A stretch of DNA of 39,798 nt from Gammaproteobacteria bacterium. GTDB taxonomy: Bacteria > Pseudomonadota > Gammaproteobacteria > SZUA-229. This document shows, one piece after another, positions 7,417 through 17,277 of this stretch (position 1 is the stretch's first letter; each line of letters starts with the position of its first letter). The stretch is taken from the NCBI GenBank assembly GCA_022340645.1, contig JAJDNP010000017.1:1-39798 (forward strand), written 5' to 3'. A model generated the notes under the pieces. It was not told the origin of the DNA and ran no database searches. It saw only the letters and a program-made list of their open reading frames with translations. A program made the position numbers and the translations under genes.

Positions 7417-7536
7417 GCGCGAACTCCGGACCGGGCTGAGACTGAATGCGATAGTCAGTGTGACCATGAAAAAGCGTCGCGGTTCAGACAACTCAACAAT
7501 TACAAACTGACAGGCACTATTATTGCTCTGGTTGAT

Positions 7537-7625
7537 ATTCTCTCGCAAAGGCGCAAAGTACACCAGGAAAAATCAACAGTACCGGAGCCTTTCTTTGCGT
7601 ACTTTGCGCCTTTGCGAGAAAGAAT
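7537..7625. repeat. Inverted-repeat element (C type, GCAAAG arms)
   Basis: Arms CTCGCAAAGGCGCAAAGTAC (7542-7561) and its exact complement (7599-7618), 20 bp perfect, with ATTCT/AGAAT continuing outwards. It sits between the SIMPL gene start and the purF stop. The arm has the same CGCAAA character as the other C-type elements but uses GCAAAG rather than GCAAAT. Confidence 0.8.
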
Positions 7626-7685
7626 AAAACTAATCACCATAAAGTGCATAGTTTTTACTAACGGGGGAGAAAATAAAACCCACCG

Positions 7686-9176
7686 TTACAGCTGGTTGGC
7701 GAACTTTTCTTCCTGCTGTTTTGCAGCGTCATTGCGTTGAAAGGACAATCGCTCAAAATACTTTGCGTCAACGTCCCGGGTAACATAAATACCATCAAAG
7801 CAGGAACAGTCAAAAGATTTTATTGATTTGTTACCTCGCTGCACGGCGGTAATTAAATCTTCCAGGTCCTGGTATACCAGCCAGTCGGCGCCTATAATTT
7901 CGGTGATTTCTTCAACGCTCCTGTCGTGGGCGACAAATTCGTCCTGTGACGCCATGTCAATGCCGTATACATTTGGATAACGCACTGGCGGCGCGGCCGA
8001 GGCCATGTAAACTTTTTTCGCACCTGCGTCACGTGCCATCTGCACAATCTGTTTTGATGTTGTGCCGCGCACAATGGAGTCATCCACCAGCAGAACATTT
8101 TTTCCGGCAAACTCGAGCTCAATCGCATTGAGTTTCTGACGCACCGATTTTTTACGTTCCTGCTGTCCGGGCATAATGAAGGTGCGTCCTATATAGCGAT
8201 TCTTGATGAAGCCTTCGCGGTACTTAACGTTAAGATTGAACGCCACCTCCAGTGCGGTGCTGCGGCTGGTATCGGGAATGGGGATAACGACATCAATATC
8301 GTTTTGCGGAATCTCACGCAGGATTTTCTGCACCAGCGTCTGCCCCATGCGTAAACGCGCCTTGTAAACGAGCACATTATCCATAATGGAATCAGGGCGC
8401 GCAAAGTAAACATATTCAAATATACAGGGTGACAGAGACGGGTTTTCAGCACATTGTTTACTGAAAAACTCGCCATTCTCGGTGATGAATATCGCTTCGC
8501 CCGCTGCCAGGTCGCGAACCAGCTCGAATCCCTGGGCCTGCAAGGCGACACTTTCAGAAGCGATCATGTAATCCGTACCCTTTTTGGTTTCACGTGTGCC
8601 GTAAACCAGCGGACGGATGCCATTCGGGTCACGTATCGCCAGGATTCCTTTTCCCACAACCATGGCGACCACGGCATAACCGCCACGGCAGCGTCTGTGC
8701 ATGGCGGAAACCGCGGTAAAGATAGCATCAACCTTGAAATCAGGCTTGGCGTTTAACTGCAGCTCATGCGCAAAAATGTTGAGCAATACTTCAGTGTCGG
8801 AATCGGTATTCAGATGCCTCAGGTCCGACATGAAAAGCTCTTCCTTTAACTTGACGGTATTGGTCAGGTTGCCATTGTGCGCCAGGGCGATTCCGTAAGG
8901 GGAATTTACATACAAAGGCTGCGCCTCGGCCGACGAGTTGGTGCCGGCTGTCGGGTAACGTACATGTGCAATGCCCATTTTGCCCTTCAGTTTTTCCATG
9001 TGTTTTTTGTAAAACACATCGCGCACCAGGCCATTGCCCTTGCGCATAAAGAAGCGGCCGTTTTCACAGGTCGTTATACCGGCAGCATCCTGGCCGCGGT
9101 GCTGTAATACCGACAGTGATTCGTATAAATCCAGATTAACAGCGCTATGCGCAACAATACCGGTTATGCCACACAT
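7686..9176 (-). CDS. purF: Amidophosphoribosyltransferase
   Basis: A 496-residue first enzyme of de novo purine synthesis: PRPP plus glutamine gives 5-phosphoribosylamine. [11 protein letters not shown] places the nucleophilic Cys directly after the initiator Met, so no propeptide (E. coli type rather than Bacillus type). The N-terminal class II glutaminase shows [10 protein letters not shown], and the C-terminal phosphoribosyltransferase domain shows [20 protein letters not shown], the PRPP loop. It follows cvpA with a 10-base gap, the classic cvpA-purF pair. Length and both domains are intact. Confidence 0.97.
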   Translation of the reverse strand: MCGITGIVAHSAVNLDLYESLSVLQHRGQDAAGITTCENGRFFMRKGNGLVRDVFYKKHMEKLKGKMGIAHVRYPTAGTNSSAEAQPLYVNSPYGIALAHNGNLTNTVKLKEELFMSDLRHLNTDSDTEVLLNIFAHELQLNAKPDFKVDAIFTAVSAMHRRCRGGYAVVAMVVGKGILAIRDPNGIRPLVYGTRETKKGTDYMIASESVALQAQGFELVRDLAAGEAIFITENGEFFSKQCAENPSLSPCIFEYVYFARPDSIMDNVLVYKARLRMGQTLVQKILREIPQNDIDVVIPIPDTSRSTALEVAFNLNVKYREGFIKNRYIGRTFIMPGQQERKKSVRQKLNAIELEFAGKNVLLVDDSIVRGTTSKQIVQMARDAGAKKVYMASAAPPVRYPNVYGIDMASQDEFVAHDRSVEEITEIIGADWLVYQDLEDLITAVQRGNKSIKSFDCSCFDGIYVTRDVDAKYFERLSFQRNDAAKQQEEKFANQL

Positions 9177-9186
9177 CTTTAGATAC

Positions 9187-9684
9187 TCACAGATTGGCTG
9201 GTTGATAAGAAATGCCCAGGTCCTGCGGTATGTAGTCCTGGATTACAATTGCTGTACTTTCAAACCATTCCAGCATAACTGATGACTGCCACCAGTCAGA
9301 TTCAGGTAACGGCGTCATACCGCCGACAACGACAAAGACAAGGATAATTAATCCACCGCGCAGCACCCCAAAGAGTACCCCGAATATGCGATCGGCGCCG
9401 GACAAACCGGTCTTTTTGACCAGATGCGAAACCAGTGTATTCACCAGCGCGCCCACCATTAAGGTCAGCACGAACAATACACCAAAGCTGACCGCCTGAC
9501 GCACGGCTTCTGATTCTATGCCGCTGGGTAATTCTGCTGCCAGTCGAGGAGTAAACGTCGCCGCCAGCCAGATGGCGATAATCCAGGTGGCCAGTGAAAT
9601 AGCTTCTTTAACGAAGCCCCGCATTAAACTGAACAGAGCCGACAGGATGATTACAATTATAAGAATTACGTCAACGACTGTCAT
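9187..9684 (-). CDS. cvpA: CvpA family membrane protein
   Basis: A 165-residue integral membrane protein with four hydrophobic segments. It starts [20 protein letters not shown] followed by [20 protein letters not shown], the family signature. CvpA is needed for colicin V production and envelope stress resistance in E. coli; the mechanism is unclear. I start it at ATG 9684. The open frame to 9825 adds a 47-residue leader absent from homologues. Ten bases separate its stop from purF, so co-transcription is expected, as in E. coli and Pseudomonas. Confidence 0.92.
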   Translation of the reverse strand: MTVVDVILIIVIILSALFSLMRGFVKEAISLATWIIAIWLAATFTPRLAAELPSGIESEAVRQAVSFGVLFVLTLMVGALVNTLVSHLVKKTGLSGADRIFGVLFGVLRGGLIILVFVVVGGMTPLPESDWWQSSVMLEWFESTAIVIQDYIPQDLGISYQPANL

Positions 9685-9895
9685 GAAAACCACGCTCGTT
9701 AATCCAAACTGCGCATTATACGCTTTTGCAGGGTAACTGGAAACACTCGCTGTCAGACAGCAGGAAGACAGCATAATAACGGCGAACCAGGCGGACCTGC
9801 TGATGAACTGGTAGCTGCCGGGCATGTTTGCCTGGAGATGTCATAAAGGCCATATAATCAAATCAGCCTGACGGGCCAGACTCGGGACACATGAA

Positions 9896-10387
9896 TTACG
9901 GATGATTAACAATATAGGCGTCAATCTTATGTGACTTTCTGATATCTGTTTTTATTTTTTCCAGCACACTGTATTCCAGTTCAGGGCCGATTCTGACCTT
10001 GTAGCTGGTTTTACCGTTGGACTCGGTTTTGACAATAAACGTGGTATAGCCAGCCTTTCTCAGCTCATCGCGCAGCTTTTCCGCGTTTTCGTTACTGTCA
10101 AAGGTACCGACCTGCAGGGCAAAGGATTTAATCGTTTTTTTCTGGTGATCTTCAGCATCAGACTTACGTGCTTCGGCCTGATTTTGTTTGATTGTTTCCA
10201 GCGGCGTAGCTATCGGTTTAACTTCTTTTTGCGACAGCGGCGGAAATTCGGGTTTTTCCTTAACCCTAATATCCTGAGCCTGTCTGGATCTATAACCGGA
10301 GCCATCGAGTAAAGCAGGAATAAAAATCACCCCCAAAGTGACCAGCACTATGGCGCCGACAATACGCTGCTGTAGATGAGCCTCCAT
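9896..10387 (-). CDS. DedD-like SPOR-domain cell-division protein
   Basis: A 163-residue bitopic protein. The N-terminus MEAHLQQRIVGAIVLVTLGV-IFIPALLDG contains the single membrane helix typical of DedD. A charged linker (about 45-85) leads to a C-terminal SPOR domain (IKSFALQVGTFDSNENAEKL...YKVRIGPEL) that binds denuded septal peptidoglycan. DedD helps constriction at midcell in E. coli. It lies between folC and cvpA, as in Pseudomonas and E. coli. The linker is shorter than in E. coli DedD (220 residues). Confidence 0.9.
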   Translation of the reverse strand: MEAHLQQRIVGAIVLVTLGVIFIPALLDGSGYRSRQAQDIRVKEKPEFPPLSQKEVKPIATPLETIKQNQAEARKSDAEDHQKKTIKSFALQVGTFDSNENAEKLRDELRKAGYTTFIVKTESNGKTSYKVRIGPELEYSVLEKIKTDIRKSHKIDAYIVNHP

Positions 10388-10420
10388 TAACTTCTGCGCT
10401 CTCGTTTGGGACTATCGATC

Positions 10421-11827
10421 TTACTCATCATAACTGGCAAAAAACTGCATGGCTTCGCTAACTGTGTAGAACGAGCCAAAAATAATTATACGGTCATTTT
10501 TATCCGCTTTTGACAACACAAACCTGCAGGCAGTTGCAACCGTCTTTGCAAGCAGGACATTTTCTGACAGCATTGTACACTGATTTGCACTTAATTCGTT
10601 GCCCAATGTCTCATGAGATACAGTGTCTGGTATATCAATTGAAGCAGGCAGCCTGCTGACAAACGCCTCCACAGCAAGTCCACGGGAAGCATTTTCGAGA
10701 CCGGCGAAGCACCAGCAGTCGATGCTGGCGGCAACACTGTTTATCACCCCTGCCACATCCTTATCGGCCAGCATCGCCACGATAGCCCAGGTTTTATTGC
10801 TTCTGGCCGGCGCTGACTGATCCAGCAGCGATTTTAAAGACAACGCTGCCTGCGGGTTGTGCGCAACGTCGACATAAACCTGCGGCGAGGTTTTAATCAG
10901 CTGATAACGCCCCGCCAGCTTTATATTTCTCAGGCCGGATATTATTGCCCGTTGCAGCCAGTCTTCATCCCGCAGTTTTGCAGGCACTGATAACATACCT
11001 TTATTTACCAGCGCCTGCAAAGCCACTACAGCCGTGGCGGCATTTGCCTTCTGGAAGTCACCCGCTAGTGATGGCGACGGCAATGCCGCGATATCGCCAA
11101 GACAGCTTTTTAGTGTCCAGCTGGCGTCATGCCCGTCACCGTTTTCAGCAGTATTCAAAACAGCATAATCGCGGCCATAGCGGATTATTTCACACTGCAA
11201 TGCCTGCGCATGTTTAATCACGCTTTCCGGCGGTGATATTTCGCCGCAAATAACGGTTTTTCCTGCCCTGAAAATCCCCGCTTTTTCAAACCCAATGGCT
11301 TCACGGTTGTCGCCTAACCAGTCAACATGGTCAATCGCAATGGAAGTTAATACGGAAATATCAGCATCCATAATATTCACCGCATCCAGCCTGCCGCCAA
11401 GACCGACCTCCAGTATCACCAGATCAGGCTGCTGCCGGTGAAACAGCTCAATGGCCGCGAGGGTGCCGAATTCAAAATAGGTAACCGGGATATCACCGCG
11501 CGCCTGGTCGATGCGCTCGAAGGCTTCACATAAACTGTTGTCGTCAACAGCCCGGCCATTTATCTTGATACGTTCGTTGTAACGAAAAATATGCGGTGAG
11601 GTGTAGCTGCAGATATTCAAACCTGCCGCCATGGCAATCGCTTCCAGCATGGCAGCCACAGAGCCTTTGCCATTGGTGCCGGCAACGGTAATGAGCGGAC
11701 AGTTGAAAGACGATGAAAGCTTTGCCAGCGATAACACGCGACCAACTCGATCAAGGCGCAAATCAATTTCAGCAGGGTTAAGGGTTTCCTGCCAGGCAAG
11801 CCAGTCATCAAGATGGTTAAAACGCAT
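10421..11827 (-). CDS. folC: Bifunctional folylpolyglutamate/dihydrofolate synthase
   Basis: A 468-residue Mur-ligase-like enzyme that adds glutamate to dihydropteroate and to folates. The P-loop is VAGTNGKGSVAAML, followed by SYTSPHI, LEVGLGGRLDAVN and TSIAIDHVDWLG. The C-terminal ligase domain has AGRYQLI and YVDVAHNPQAA. ATG at 11827 (MRFNHLDDWLAWQE) is the family-like start; a TTG three codons upstream is an alternative. It shares an operon arrangement with accD upstream in many gammaproteobacteria, but here 360 bases with a repeat element separate them. Confidence 0.95.
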   Translation of the reverse strand: MRFNHLDDWLAWQETLNPAEIDLRLDRVGRVLSLAKLSSSFNCPLITVAGTNGKGSVAAMLEAIAMAAGLNICSYTSPHIFRYNERIKINGRAVDDNSLCEAFERIDQARGDIPVTYFEFGTLAAIELFHRQQPDLVILEVGLGGRLDAVNIMDADISVLTSIAIDHVDWLGDNREAIGFEKAGIFRAGKTVICGEISPPESVIKHAQALQCEIIRYGRDYAVLNTAENGDGHDASWTLKSCLGDIAALPSPSLAGDFQKANAATAVVALQALVNKGMLSVPAKLRDEDWLQRAIISGLRNIKLAGRYQLIKTSPQVYVDVAHNPQAALSLKSLLDQSAPARSNKTWAIVAMLADKDVAGVINSVAASIDCWCFAGLENASRGLAVEAFVSRLPASIDIPDTVSHETLGNELSANQCTMLSENVLLAKTVATACRFVLSKADKNDRIIIFGSFYTVSEAMQFFASYDE

Positions 11828-11914
11828 TAGGTGCAACGAATGGTTGTAGGATCAAAAAATTTATTTGCTAATTGCAGTTACGGACAGGTGCAGACTACAT
11901 GAAAAACTATTATT

Positions 11915-12095
11915 TCCGCAAATAAACGCAAATACACGCAAATTATAATACTTCATAGTCTTTATATTGATCAATTGCAGGGCTGCATAAGTCGCGTTGC
12001 GGGCGTTTGTTGCTTCAGCTGCCGGGAACGGCAAAGCCTTATTCCGGCCTACAAACCATGTTTTTTATTTGCGTGTATTTGCGTTTATTCGCGGA
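11915..12095. repeat. C-type inverted-repeat element between accD and folC
   Basis: Arms TCCGCAAATAAACGCAAATA... (11915-11943) and 12067-12095 are complementary over 29 bases with one mismatch. The interior contains a small hairpin GCCGGGAACGGC (about 12023-12034) and the phrase TTATTCCGGCCTAC, which recurs at 27402-27415. The element fills most of the 360-base accD-folC gap; I see no gene in it. Confidence 0.85.
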
Positions 12096-12186
12096 ATAAT
12101 CAAAAAAGTTTTTTCTTTATCCCATGACAGGCATTCAGGGTCGATAAAAGTCATTCGCTAAAATGACACAGTCATATTGAAAGGAG

Positions 12187-13062
12187 TTAAATAGACTGCG
12201 TTGCTGGCTTATTCGACAGCATTAACACCAGGCTGGCGATGCGGTCACGCAGGTCACGGCGATCGACCACCATGTCTATGGCGCCATGTTCGAGCAGGAA
12301 TTCACTGCGCTGAAAGCCTTCGGGCAACTGCTCCCTGACGGTCTGCTCGATGACGCGGGGGCCGGCAAAACCGATCAGGGCTTTGGGTTCGGCAATATGC
12401 ACATCACCCAGCATGGCAAAACTGGCGGAGACACCGCCCATTGTCGGGTCCGTCAACACGGATATATAAGGAATTTTATTTCTGGCCAGCCTGGTTAGAA
12501 CTGCACTGGTTTTTGCCATTTGCATCAGTGAAAACAGGGCTTCCTGCATACGTGCACCGCCGGATGCAGAAAAACAGATAAACGGTATCTTATCTTCTAT
12601 CGCGGCGTTTGCCGCTTTAAGAAAACGCTCGCCGACAACAGACCCCATTGAGCCGCCCATAAAACGAAAATCAAACGCAGCGGCAACCACGGGAACACCT
12701 TTCACCTTGCCCTTTAAAACAACAAGCGCGTCTTTTTCCTTGCTGTTTTTTTGCGCCTGCAGTAAGCGGTCCTTGTATTTTTTACTGTCTTTAAATTTAT
12801 ATTTATCGAACGGAACCAGGTTTGCGCCTATTTCTTCTGTTGGTGAATCATCAAGAAATATTTCAAGGCGCCTGCGTCCGAAAACACGCATGTGATGGTT
12901 GCACTTGGGACAGACTTCAAGATTACGTTCCAGTTCCGCACGATATAAAACGGCATTACAGGAGGTGCATTTTGTCCACAGGCCTTCAGGTACACCGCGT
13001 TTGGTACTGCTATCGGTTCGAATGCTCGTCGGCATTAATTTTTCAAACCAGCTTAAGCTCAT
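12187..13062 (-). CDS. accD: Acetyl-CoA carboxylase carboxyltransferase subunit beta
   Basis: A 291-residue beta subunit, which with AccA transfers CO2 from carboxybiotin to acetyl-CoA, the first step of fatty-acid synthesis. The N-terminal zinc ribbon is C32-x2-C35...C51-x2-C54 ([20 protein letters not shown]). The crotonase-like core contains [20 protein letters not shown] and [17 protein letters not shown]. Length and start ([11 protein letters not shown]) agree with orthologues. It lies downstream of trpA, as in many gammaproteobacteria. Confidence 0.97.
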   Translation of the reverse strand: MSLSWFEKLMPTSIRTDSSTKRGVPEGLWTKCTSCNAVLYRAELERNLEVCPKCNHHMRVFGRRRLEIFLDDSPTEEIGANLVPFDKYKFKDSKKYKDRLLQAQKNSKEKDALVVLKGKVKGVPVVAAAFDFRFMGGSMGSVVGERFLKAANAAIEDKIPFICFSASGGARMQEALFSLMQMAKTSAVLTRLARNKIPYISVLTDPTMGGVSASFAMLGDVHIAEPKALIGFAGPRVIEQTVREQLPEGFQRSEFLLEHGAIDMVVDRRDLRDRIASLVLMLSNKPATQSI

Positions 13063-13126
13063 CTATAAATACCTGTTTCTGTTATTATTATATGTGTTGC
13101 CGCATTTTGTGAAGATTGAAAATGCT

Positions 13127-13960
13127 CTATACCTGGTCCATGGCGTTGCGCATCGCCGATAGTATATCACTGATTTCTTTGATAATTGTAGCCCTTTCTT
13201 CCGGCGTTTTCCCTGTATTCAGGGTCATTTTTTTAACAATTGCACTGCCGACAACCACTGCATCGGCGCAGGCAGCCACCCTGGCGGCGGATTCTGCGTC
13301 ACTGATGCCAAAACCGACACCGATCGGCAAATCGATAAACTGCCTGATCTCGGCGACTTTTTCTTTAACACTGGTAACATCCAGTGTACTCGCACCCGTC
13401 ACGCCCTTGAGTGAAACATAGTAAACAAAACCGCTGGCGACGGCTGCCACTTTTTTAATGCGCTCCGCTGTACTTGTCGGCGCCAGCAAAAATACCGGAT
13501 CCAGACCCTGCGATCGTAACGCCGGTATATAACCGCCGGCTTCTTCCGGCGGCATATCAACCGTAATAACGCCATCGACACCGCTGGCAGCGGCCTGCTC
13601 GGCAAAAACCTGGTATCCCATCACTTCAATCGGGTTGAGATAACCCATCACAATAATCGGTGTTTTATCATCCTGCTGGCGGAACTCGCGTACCAGCGAA
13701 AACACATCATGCAGGCTGGTATTATGCTGCAGTGAGCGCTCTGCCGCCTGCTGTATCACCGGTCCGTCCGCCATCGGGTCAGAAAAGGGCGCTCCCAGTT
13801 CAATGATATCCGCACCCGCTGCAACCATGGCATGCATTAATGGCAGGGTGATTTCGGGTGATGGATCCGATGCCATCACGTAAGGAATTAGTGCTTTTTT
13901 TCTGCCGTTGTGTGCTGTCCCGGCTTTCAGTTCAGCAAAACGCTCTGCTAATCGACTCAC
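13127..13960 (-). CDS. trpA: Tryptophan synthase alpha chain
   Basis: A 277-residue (beta/alpha)8 barrel that cleaves indole-3-glycerol phosphate to indole and passes it to TrpB. Catalytic Glu and Asp are in DIIELGAPFSDPMADGPVIQ and GVDGVITVDMPPEE. The substrate phosphate loop is GVGFGISDAE. I start it at GTG 13960 (VSRLAERFAEL), which has GAGAG upstream and matches homologue N-termini; the open frame reaches a TTG at 14002. Unusually, about 310 bases with two hairpin elements separate it from trpB, so the normal translational coupling of trpB-trpA is absent. Confidence 0.95.
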   Translation of the reverse strand: MSRLAERFAELKAGTAHNGRKKALIPYVMASDPSPEITLPLMHAMVAAGADIIELGAPFSDPMADGPVIQQAAERSLQHNTSLHDVFSLVREFRQQDDKTPIIVMGYLNPIEVMGYQVFAEQAAASGVDGVITVDMPPEEAGGYIPALRSQGLDPVFLLAPTSTAERIKKVAAVASGFVYYVSLKGVTGASTLDVTSVKEKVAEIRQFIDLPIGVGFGISDAESAARVAACADAVVVGSAIVKKMTLNTGKTPEERATIIKEISDILSAMRNAMDQV

Positions 13961-14027
13961 TTTCGCTCTCTTTTCAACTGTATTTATAAACAATGATTGC
14001 AACTATTCAATTTCTGTTTTTAGCAGA

Positions 14028-14125
14028 TGATATGACTTGTTGATTTATAAGGCATCTGCAACATGAAGTTGCAGTTGAGCTACATTGACGTATTAACGCG
14101 TCCTTATAAATCAACGGATCGTAGT
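14028..14125 (+). repeat. Family A hairpin element A1
   Basis: Arms GTTGATTTATAAGG (14039-14052) and CCTTATAAATCAAC (14102-14115) are perfectly complementary, with weaker pairing outwards (TGATA/TATCA). The core is a nested hairpin CTGCAAC-n5-GTTGCAG followed by GAGCTACATTGACGTATTAA-CGCGT. It lies in the trpB-trpA gap, only 70 bases upstream of trpA. Confidence 0.85.
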
Positions 14126-14137
14126 ATCACCTATTTC

Positions 14138-14242
14138 TGATGATATGGTTGGTTAATTTATCAGGCTTCTGCAACAGGAAGTTGCAGCAAAGCTACATGG
14201 ATGTATTCACGCGACCTGATAAATCAATCAACCGTATCATCA
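14138..14242 (+). repeat. Family A hairpin element A2
   Basis: Arms at 14138-14165 and 14215-14242 pair at 25 of 28 positions; two of the three mismatches are G-T type. The core has CTGCAACAGGAAGTTGCAG then AGCTACATGGATGTATTCAC-GCG. Same orientation as A1 and directly adjacent, just after the trpB stop. Together A1 and A2 take up nearly all of the trpB-trpA gap. Confidence 0.88.
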
Positions 14243-14270
14243 CCCAACCTCGTTGTGCAATGCCTAAATA

Positions 14271-15500
14271 TCACAACTTTATGCCTTCTATCCTGGCAAT
14301 GGTATCAATATCCTTGTCACCGCGTCCTGACAGGTTAATGATAATGCGCTGCTCCGGTTTCATGGTCGCAGCCAGCTTCATGCCGTAAGCAACCGCGTGG
14401 CTGGATTCCAGCGCGGGAATGATACCTTCAATTTTTGTTAATGTGTGAAACGCTGCAAGCGCTTCATCGTCGGTTGCCGCAACGTAGCTGACCCGGCCTA
14501 TATCCTTCAACCAGGAATGCTCCGGGCCGACACCGGGATAATCCAGGCCGGCGGAGACAGAATGCGTTTCAATTATCTGCCCATTGTTATCTTCCATCAA
14601 ATAGGTTCTATTACCGTGCAGTACACCGGATTTGCCGGCACACAAAGGCGCCGCGTGTTTACCGCTGGCCAGTCCCAGGCCGCCGCCTTCGACACCGTAC
14701 ATGGCGACACCTTGATCCGCGAGGAAGGGATGAAATAAACCGATAGCATTCGAGCCGCCGCCCACGCAGGCAACCAGTGCGTCAGGCAGGCAGCCGCATT
14801 GCTGCTGCATCTGGGCTTTGGCTTCGCGGCCGATAACGGTCTGAAAATCACGCACCATGGCTGGATAAGGATGCGGGCCGGCAACCGTGCCGATGATATA
14901 AAAAGTATCATCAACATTGGTTACCCAGTCGCGCATGGCTTCATTCAAGGCGTCCTTGAGCGTTTTTGAACCCGACTCGACGGCAACCACTTTTGCGCCA
15001 AGCAGTTTCATGCGATACACATTGGGTGCCTGGCGAACGATATCTTCCGCACCCATATAAACAACACATTCCATACCAAAACGCGCAGCCACGGTTGCCG
15101 TTGCCACCCCATGCTGTCCTGCCCCGGTTTCAGCAATAACGCGCTTCTTGCCCATCATTTTAGCCAGCAACCCCTGACCAATCGTGTTGTTGATTTTATG
15201 CGCGCCGGTGTGGTTCAGGTCTTCACGCTTGAGAAATATTTGCGCTCCGCCAACCTGCTGCGTCAGCCGCTCGGCTAAATATAACGGGCTGGGACGACCG
15301 ACATATTGCGCAAGATCAGCATCGAGCTGCGCCTGGAATTCCGGGTCCGATTTAGTTATTTCATAGGCAGCACGCAATTCATCCAGCGCCTGCATTAATG
15401 TTTCGGAAGCAAAGATCCCACCGTAAATGCCGAAGTGGCCATGCTCGTCGGGCATGGTCGAATAATCAATTGAAGCCATCTTTTCGTTTAACTTTGTCAT
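14271..15500 (-). CDS. trpB: Tryptophan synthase beta chain
   Basis: A 409-residue PLP enzyme joining indole and serine to tryptophan. The PLP lysine is K102 in [13 protein letters not shown]; the phosphate-binding Gly-rich loop is [10 protein letters not shown], and E in VEGGG follows. It starts [20 protein letters not shown] at ATG 15500. It lies downstream of trpF on the same strand with an 80-base gap containing a short inverted repeat. The trpF-trpB-trpA order is standard for proteobacteria in which trpF is unlinked from trpC. Confidence 0.97.
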   Translation of the reverse strand: MTKLNEKMASIDYSTMPDEHGHFGIYGGIFASETLMQALDELRAAYEITKSDPEFQAQLDADLAQYVGRPSPLYLAERLTQQVGGAQIFLKREDLNHTGAHKINNTIGQGLLAKMMGKKRVIAETGAGQHGVATATVAARFGMECVVYMGAEDIVRQAPNVYRMKLLGAKVVAVESGSKTLKDALNEAMRDWVTNVDDTFYIIGTVAGPHPYPAMVRDFQTVIGREAKAQMQQQCGCLPDALVACVGGGSNAIGLFHPFLADQGVAMYGVEGGGLGLASGKHAAPLCAGKSGVLHGNRTYLMEDNNGQIIETHSVSAGLDYPGVGPEHSWLKDIGRVSYVAATDDEALAAFHTLTKIEGIIPALESSHAVAYGMKLAATMKPEQRIIINLSGRGDKDIDTIARIEGIKL

Positions 15501-15516
15501 AATACTTTGCTGTCAC

Positions 15517-15589
15517 TTGTAGGTGCGAATTCGTTCGCAGAATTTGGGCTAACATTGGCACTGTAGCGCGAATAAATTCGCACCTACAA
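15517..15589. repeat. Short inverted-repeat element E (TGTAGGTGCGAATT arms)
   Basis: TTGTAGGTGCGAATT (15517-15531) pairs exactly with AATTCGCACCTACAA (15575-15589). A second small palindrome TTCGTTCGCAG/GCGCGAATAA lies inside. Its right edge overlaps the last codons of trpF: the trpF stop TAG (15586-15584) is made by the terminal CTACA of the repeat. This type resembles the TGTAGGAGCGA repeats common in pseudomonads (recalled, not searched). Confidence 0.85.
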
Positions 15590-16216
15590 TAATACCTGTT
15601 CAATCTGCTGCATAAAGGCGGTTACTTTTGCTTTATCCTTTATACCGGGTGAACTTTCGACACCACTGCTCACATCAACAGCATAAGGATGAACCATGTT
15701 TACCGCCTGTTTAACATTTTCCGCTGTTAACCCGCCCGCCAGTATAATCGGTTTTGTTACCATGCCGATTGATGTCCAGTCAAATGTCTCCCCAGTGCCG
15801 CCGGCATCGCCCGGCGCATGAGCATCTAATAACAGCGCCTTTGCAGACCGATAGTTTTCCGCACTGGTTTGCAAATAGTCCATATTATGTTCGGCATTTT
15901 TCATGCCCAGCGCTTTTATATAAGGACGCTCAAACTGTTCACAAAACCCTGCCGACTCACTGCCATGAAACTGTATCAGGTCTATTTCAACCTGCTGTAA
16001 AACAGATTCAATCATCTGTTTTTCAGCGTCCTTAAACAGTGCCACGCGGCTGACAAATGCAGGGATGGACCGGCTGATTTCAGCTGCCTGCTCATTCGCC
16101 ACGAATCGGGGGCTTTTTGCATAAAACACCAGCCCTATCGCATCCGCGCCGGCATCAACCGCTAACCGGGCATCTTCAAGCCGGGTGATGCCGCAAATTT
16201 TAACACGTGTGCGCAT
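15584..16216 (-). CDS. trpF: Phosphoribosylanthranilate isomerase
   Basis: A 210-residue (beta/alpha)8 barrel catalysing the Amadori rearrangement in tryptophan synthesis. MRTRVKICGITRLEDARLAV contains the catalytic Cys (KICGIT), and the catalytic Asp lies in LLLDAHAPGDAGGTGETFDW. The phosphate-binding end is ILAGGLTAENV...AVDVSSGVES. ATG 16216 is the start that gives the family N-terminus; the open frame continues to 16297 over the truA end. It follows truA by 40 bases, as in Pseudomonas. The C-terminus and stop codon lie in repeat E. Confidence 0.96.
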   Translation of the reverse strand: MRTRVKICGITRLEDARLAVDAGADAIGLVFYAKSPRFVANEQAAEISRSIPAFVSRVALFKDAEKQMIESVLQQVEIDLIQFHGSESAGFCEQFERPYIKALGMKNAEHNMDYLQTSAENYRSAKALLLDAHAPGDAGGTGETFDWTSIGMVTKPIILAGGLTAENVKQAVNMVHPYAVDVSSGVESSPGIKDKAKVTAFMQQIEQVLL

Positions 16217-16256
16217 ATATAATTCTTCGCTATTACATATTCGGGGCAATATTCGG

Positions 16257-17093
16257 CTAGCCGAATACAGGCAGCCAGCCGCTGTGCGGTAAGCCATATT
16301 CGGTCGGGTATTCTACATTAACCAGATACAGTCCGGCGGCAGGCGCTGTCGTGCCCGCACGTTTTCGATCTCGCCCTTGCAGAATTTCCCACCCCCACTC
16401 AATCGCCCGTTCACCGCGGCCAATGACCATCAGCGTCCCCATGATATTTCTAACCATGTGATGCAGAAAGGCATTGGCTTTAATATCTAGTATTACATAA
16501 TCCCCTTTGCGTTCCACATTAATCTTTTGCACCGTGCGGATGGCATGTCTGGCCTGGCATTGCGAAGCACGAAACGCGGAAAAATCATGCTCACCCAGCA
16601 GATACTGTGCCGCCTGATGCATCGCGTTGGCATCAAGCGTTTCAAATGACCAGGCCACGTTATGCTGAAAAACAGCGGTGCGGACTTTTCGGTTAAATAA
16701 TATATACCGGTAACTGCGCGACACGGCGCTAAAACGTGCGCTAAAACTGCCATTTACCCGATGCGCCCAGTTTACCGAAATATCGCGGGGCAAGTTGGTA
16801 TTGCTGCCTAACACCCAGGCTTTCAGTTCACGCCCTGCAACGGTATCAAAATGCACCACCTGGCCGGTGGCATGGACACCGGTATCGGTACGGCCGGCAC
16901 AGGTCAGGCGTATCGGTTCATCGGCGACTTTCGACAATGCCTTTTCCAGTTCGCCCTGAACCGTGCGAGTACCCGCTGACTGAAGCTGATAGCCATTATA
17001 CAGGCTGCCATTGTACTCAATCCCCAATACTATTCTGTGTGGGGCAATTCTGTCCCGGGTTTTACTATGCTGAGGCATTTTCTGTTTGATCAT
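16257..17093 (-). CDS. truA: tRNA pseudouridine(38-40) synthase
   Basis: A 278-residue enzyme that isomerises uridines 38-40 in the anticodon stem of many tRNAs. The catalytic Asp is D70 in CAGRTDTGVHATGQVVHFDT. Other family segments are GIEYNGSLYNGYQLQ, RYILFNRKVR and NAFLHHMVRNIMGTLM. The position between fimV and trpF matches Pseudomonas. ATG 17093 is used; M6 is a possible alternative start. Confidence 0.96.
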   Translation of the reverse strand: MIKQKMPQHSKTRDRIAPHRIVLGIEYNGSLYNGYQLQSAGTRTVQGELEKALSKVADEPIRLTCAGRTDTGVHATGQVVHFDTVAGRELKAWVLGSNTNLPRDISVNWAHRVNGSFSARFSAVSRSYRYILFNRKVRTAVFQHNVAWSFETLDANAMHQAAQYLLGEHDFSAFRASQCQARHAIRTVQKINVERKGDYVILDIKANAFLHHMVRNIMGTLMVIGRGERAIEWGWEILQGRDRKRAGTTAPAAGLYLVNVEYPTEYGLPHSGWLPVFG

Positions 17094-17223
17094 GGAATGT
17101 AAAACGTGTTCTAACCCTCAAAAGACACGCAAGTGGCAACGAATTGACCAAAATCGCCGCAAACATAATCACTCTCATGTTTAAAAATTTGCGTCATTTG
17201 CACGGTTAACGACAATAAAAAAC

Positions 17224-17245
17224 GCCAGCCTGAATTCAGGCTGGC
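17224..17245. terminator. Bidirectional rho-independent terminator after fimV
   Basis: GCCAGCCTGAATTCAGGCTGGC is a perfect 22-base palindrome split here as GCCAGCCTGAA/TTCAGGCTGGC. On the minus strand it is followed by GTTTTTTATTG and on the plus strand by ATTTTTTATTTT. It is 32 bases beyond the fimV stop, so it should end fimV transcription before truA. The rest of 17094-17223 shows only a weak C-type repeat. Confidence 0.9.
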
Positions 17246-17277
17246 ATTTTTTATTTTACAGTAATTTTTAAGCAGGA

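Noticed and set aside
11915-12095. Possible complete insertion sequence or MITE with target duplication
   Set aside because: Long terminal inverted repeats are present, but I could not find convincing flanking direct repeats, and there is no transposase; kept only as an inverted-repeat element.
14140-14388. Open frame containing SYMDVFTRPDKS across element A2
   Set aside because: It is translation of the repeat core (ACATGGATGTATTCAC) running antisense into trpB; a repeat artefact rather than a gene.
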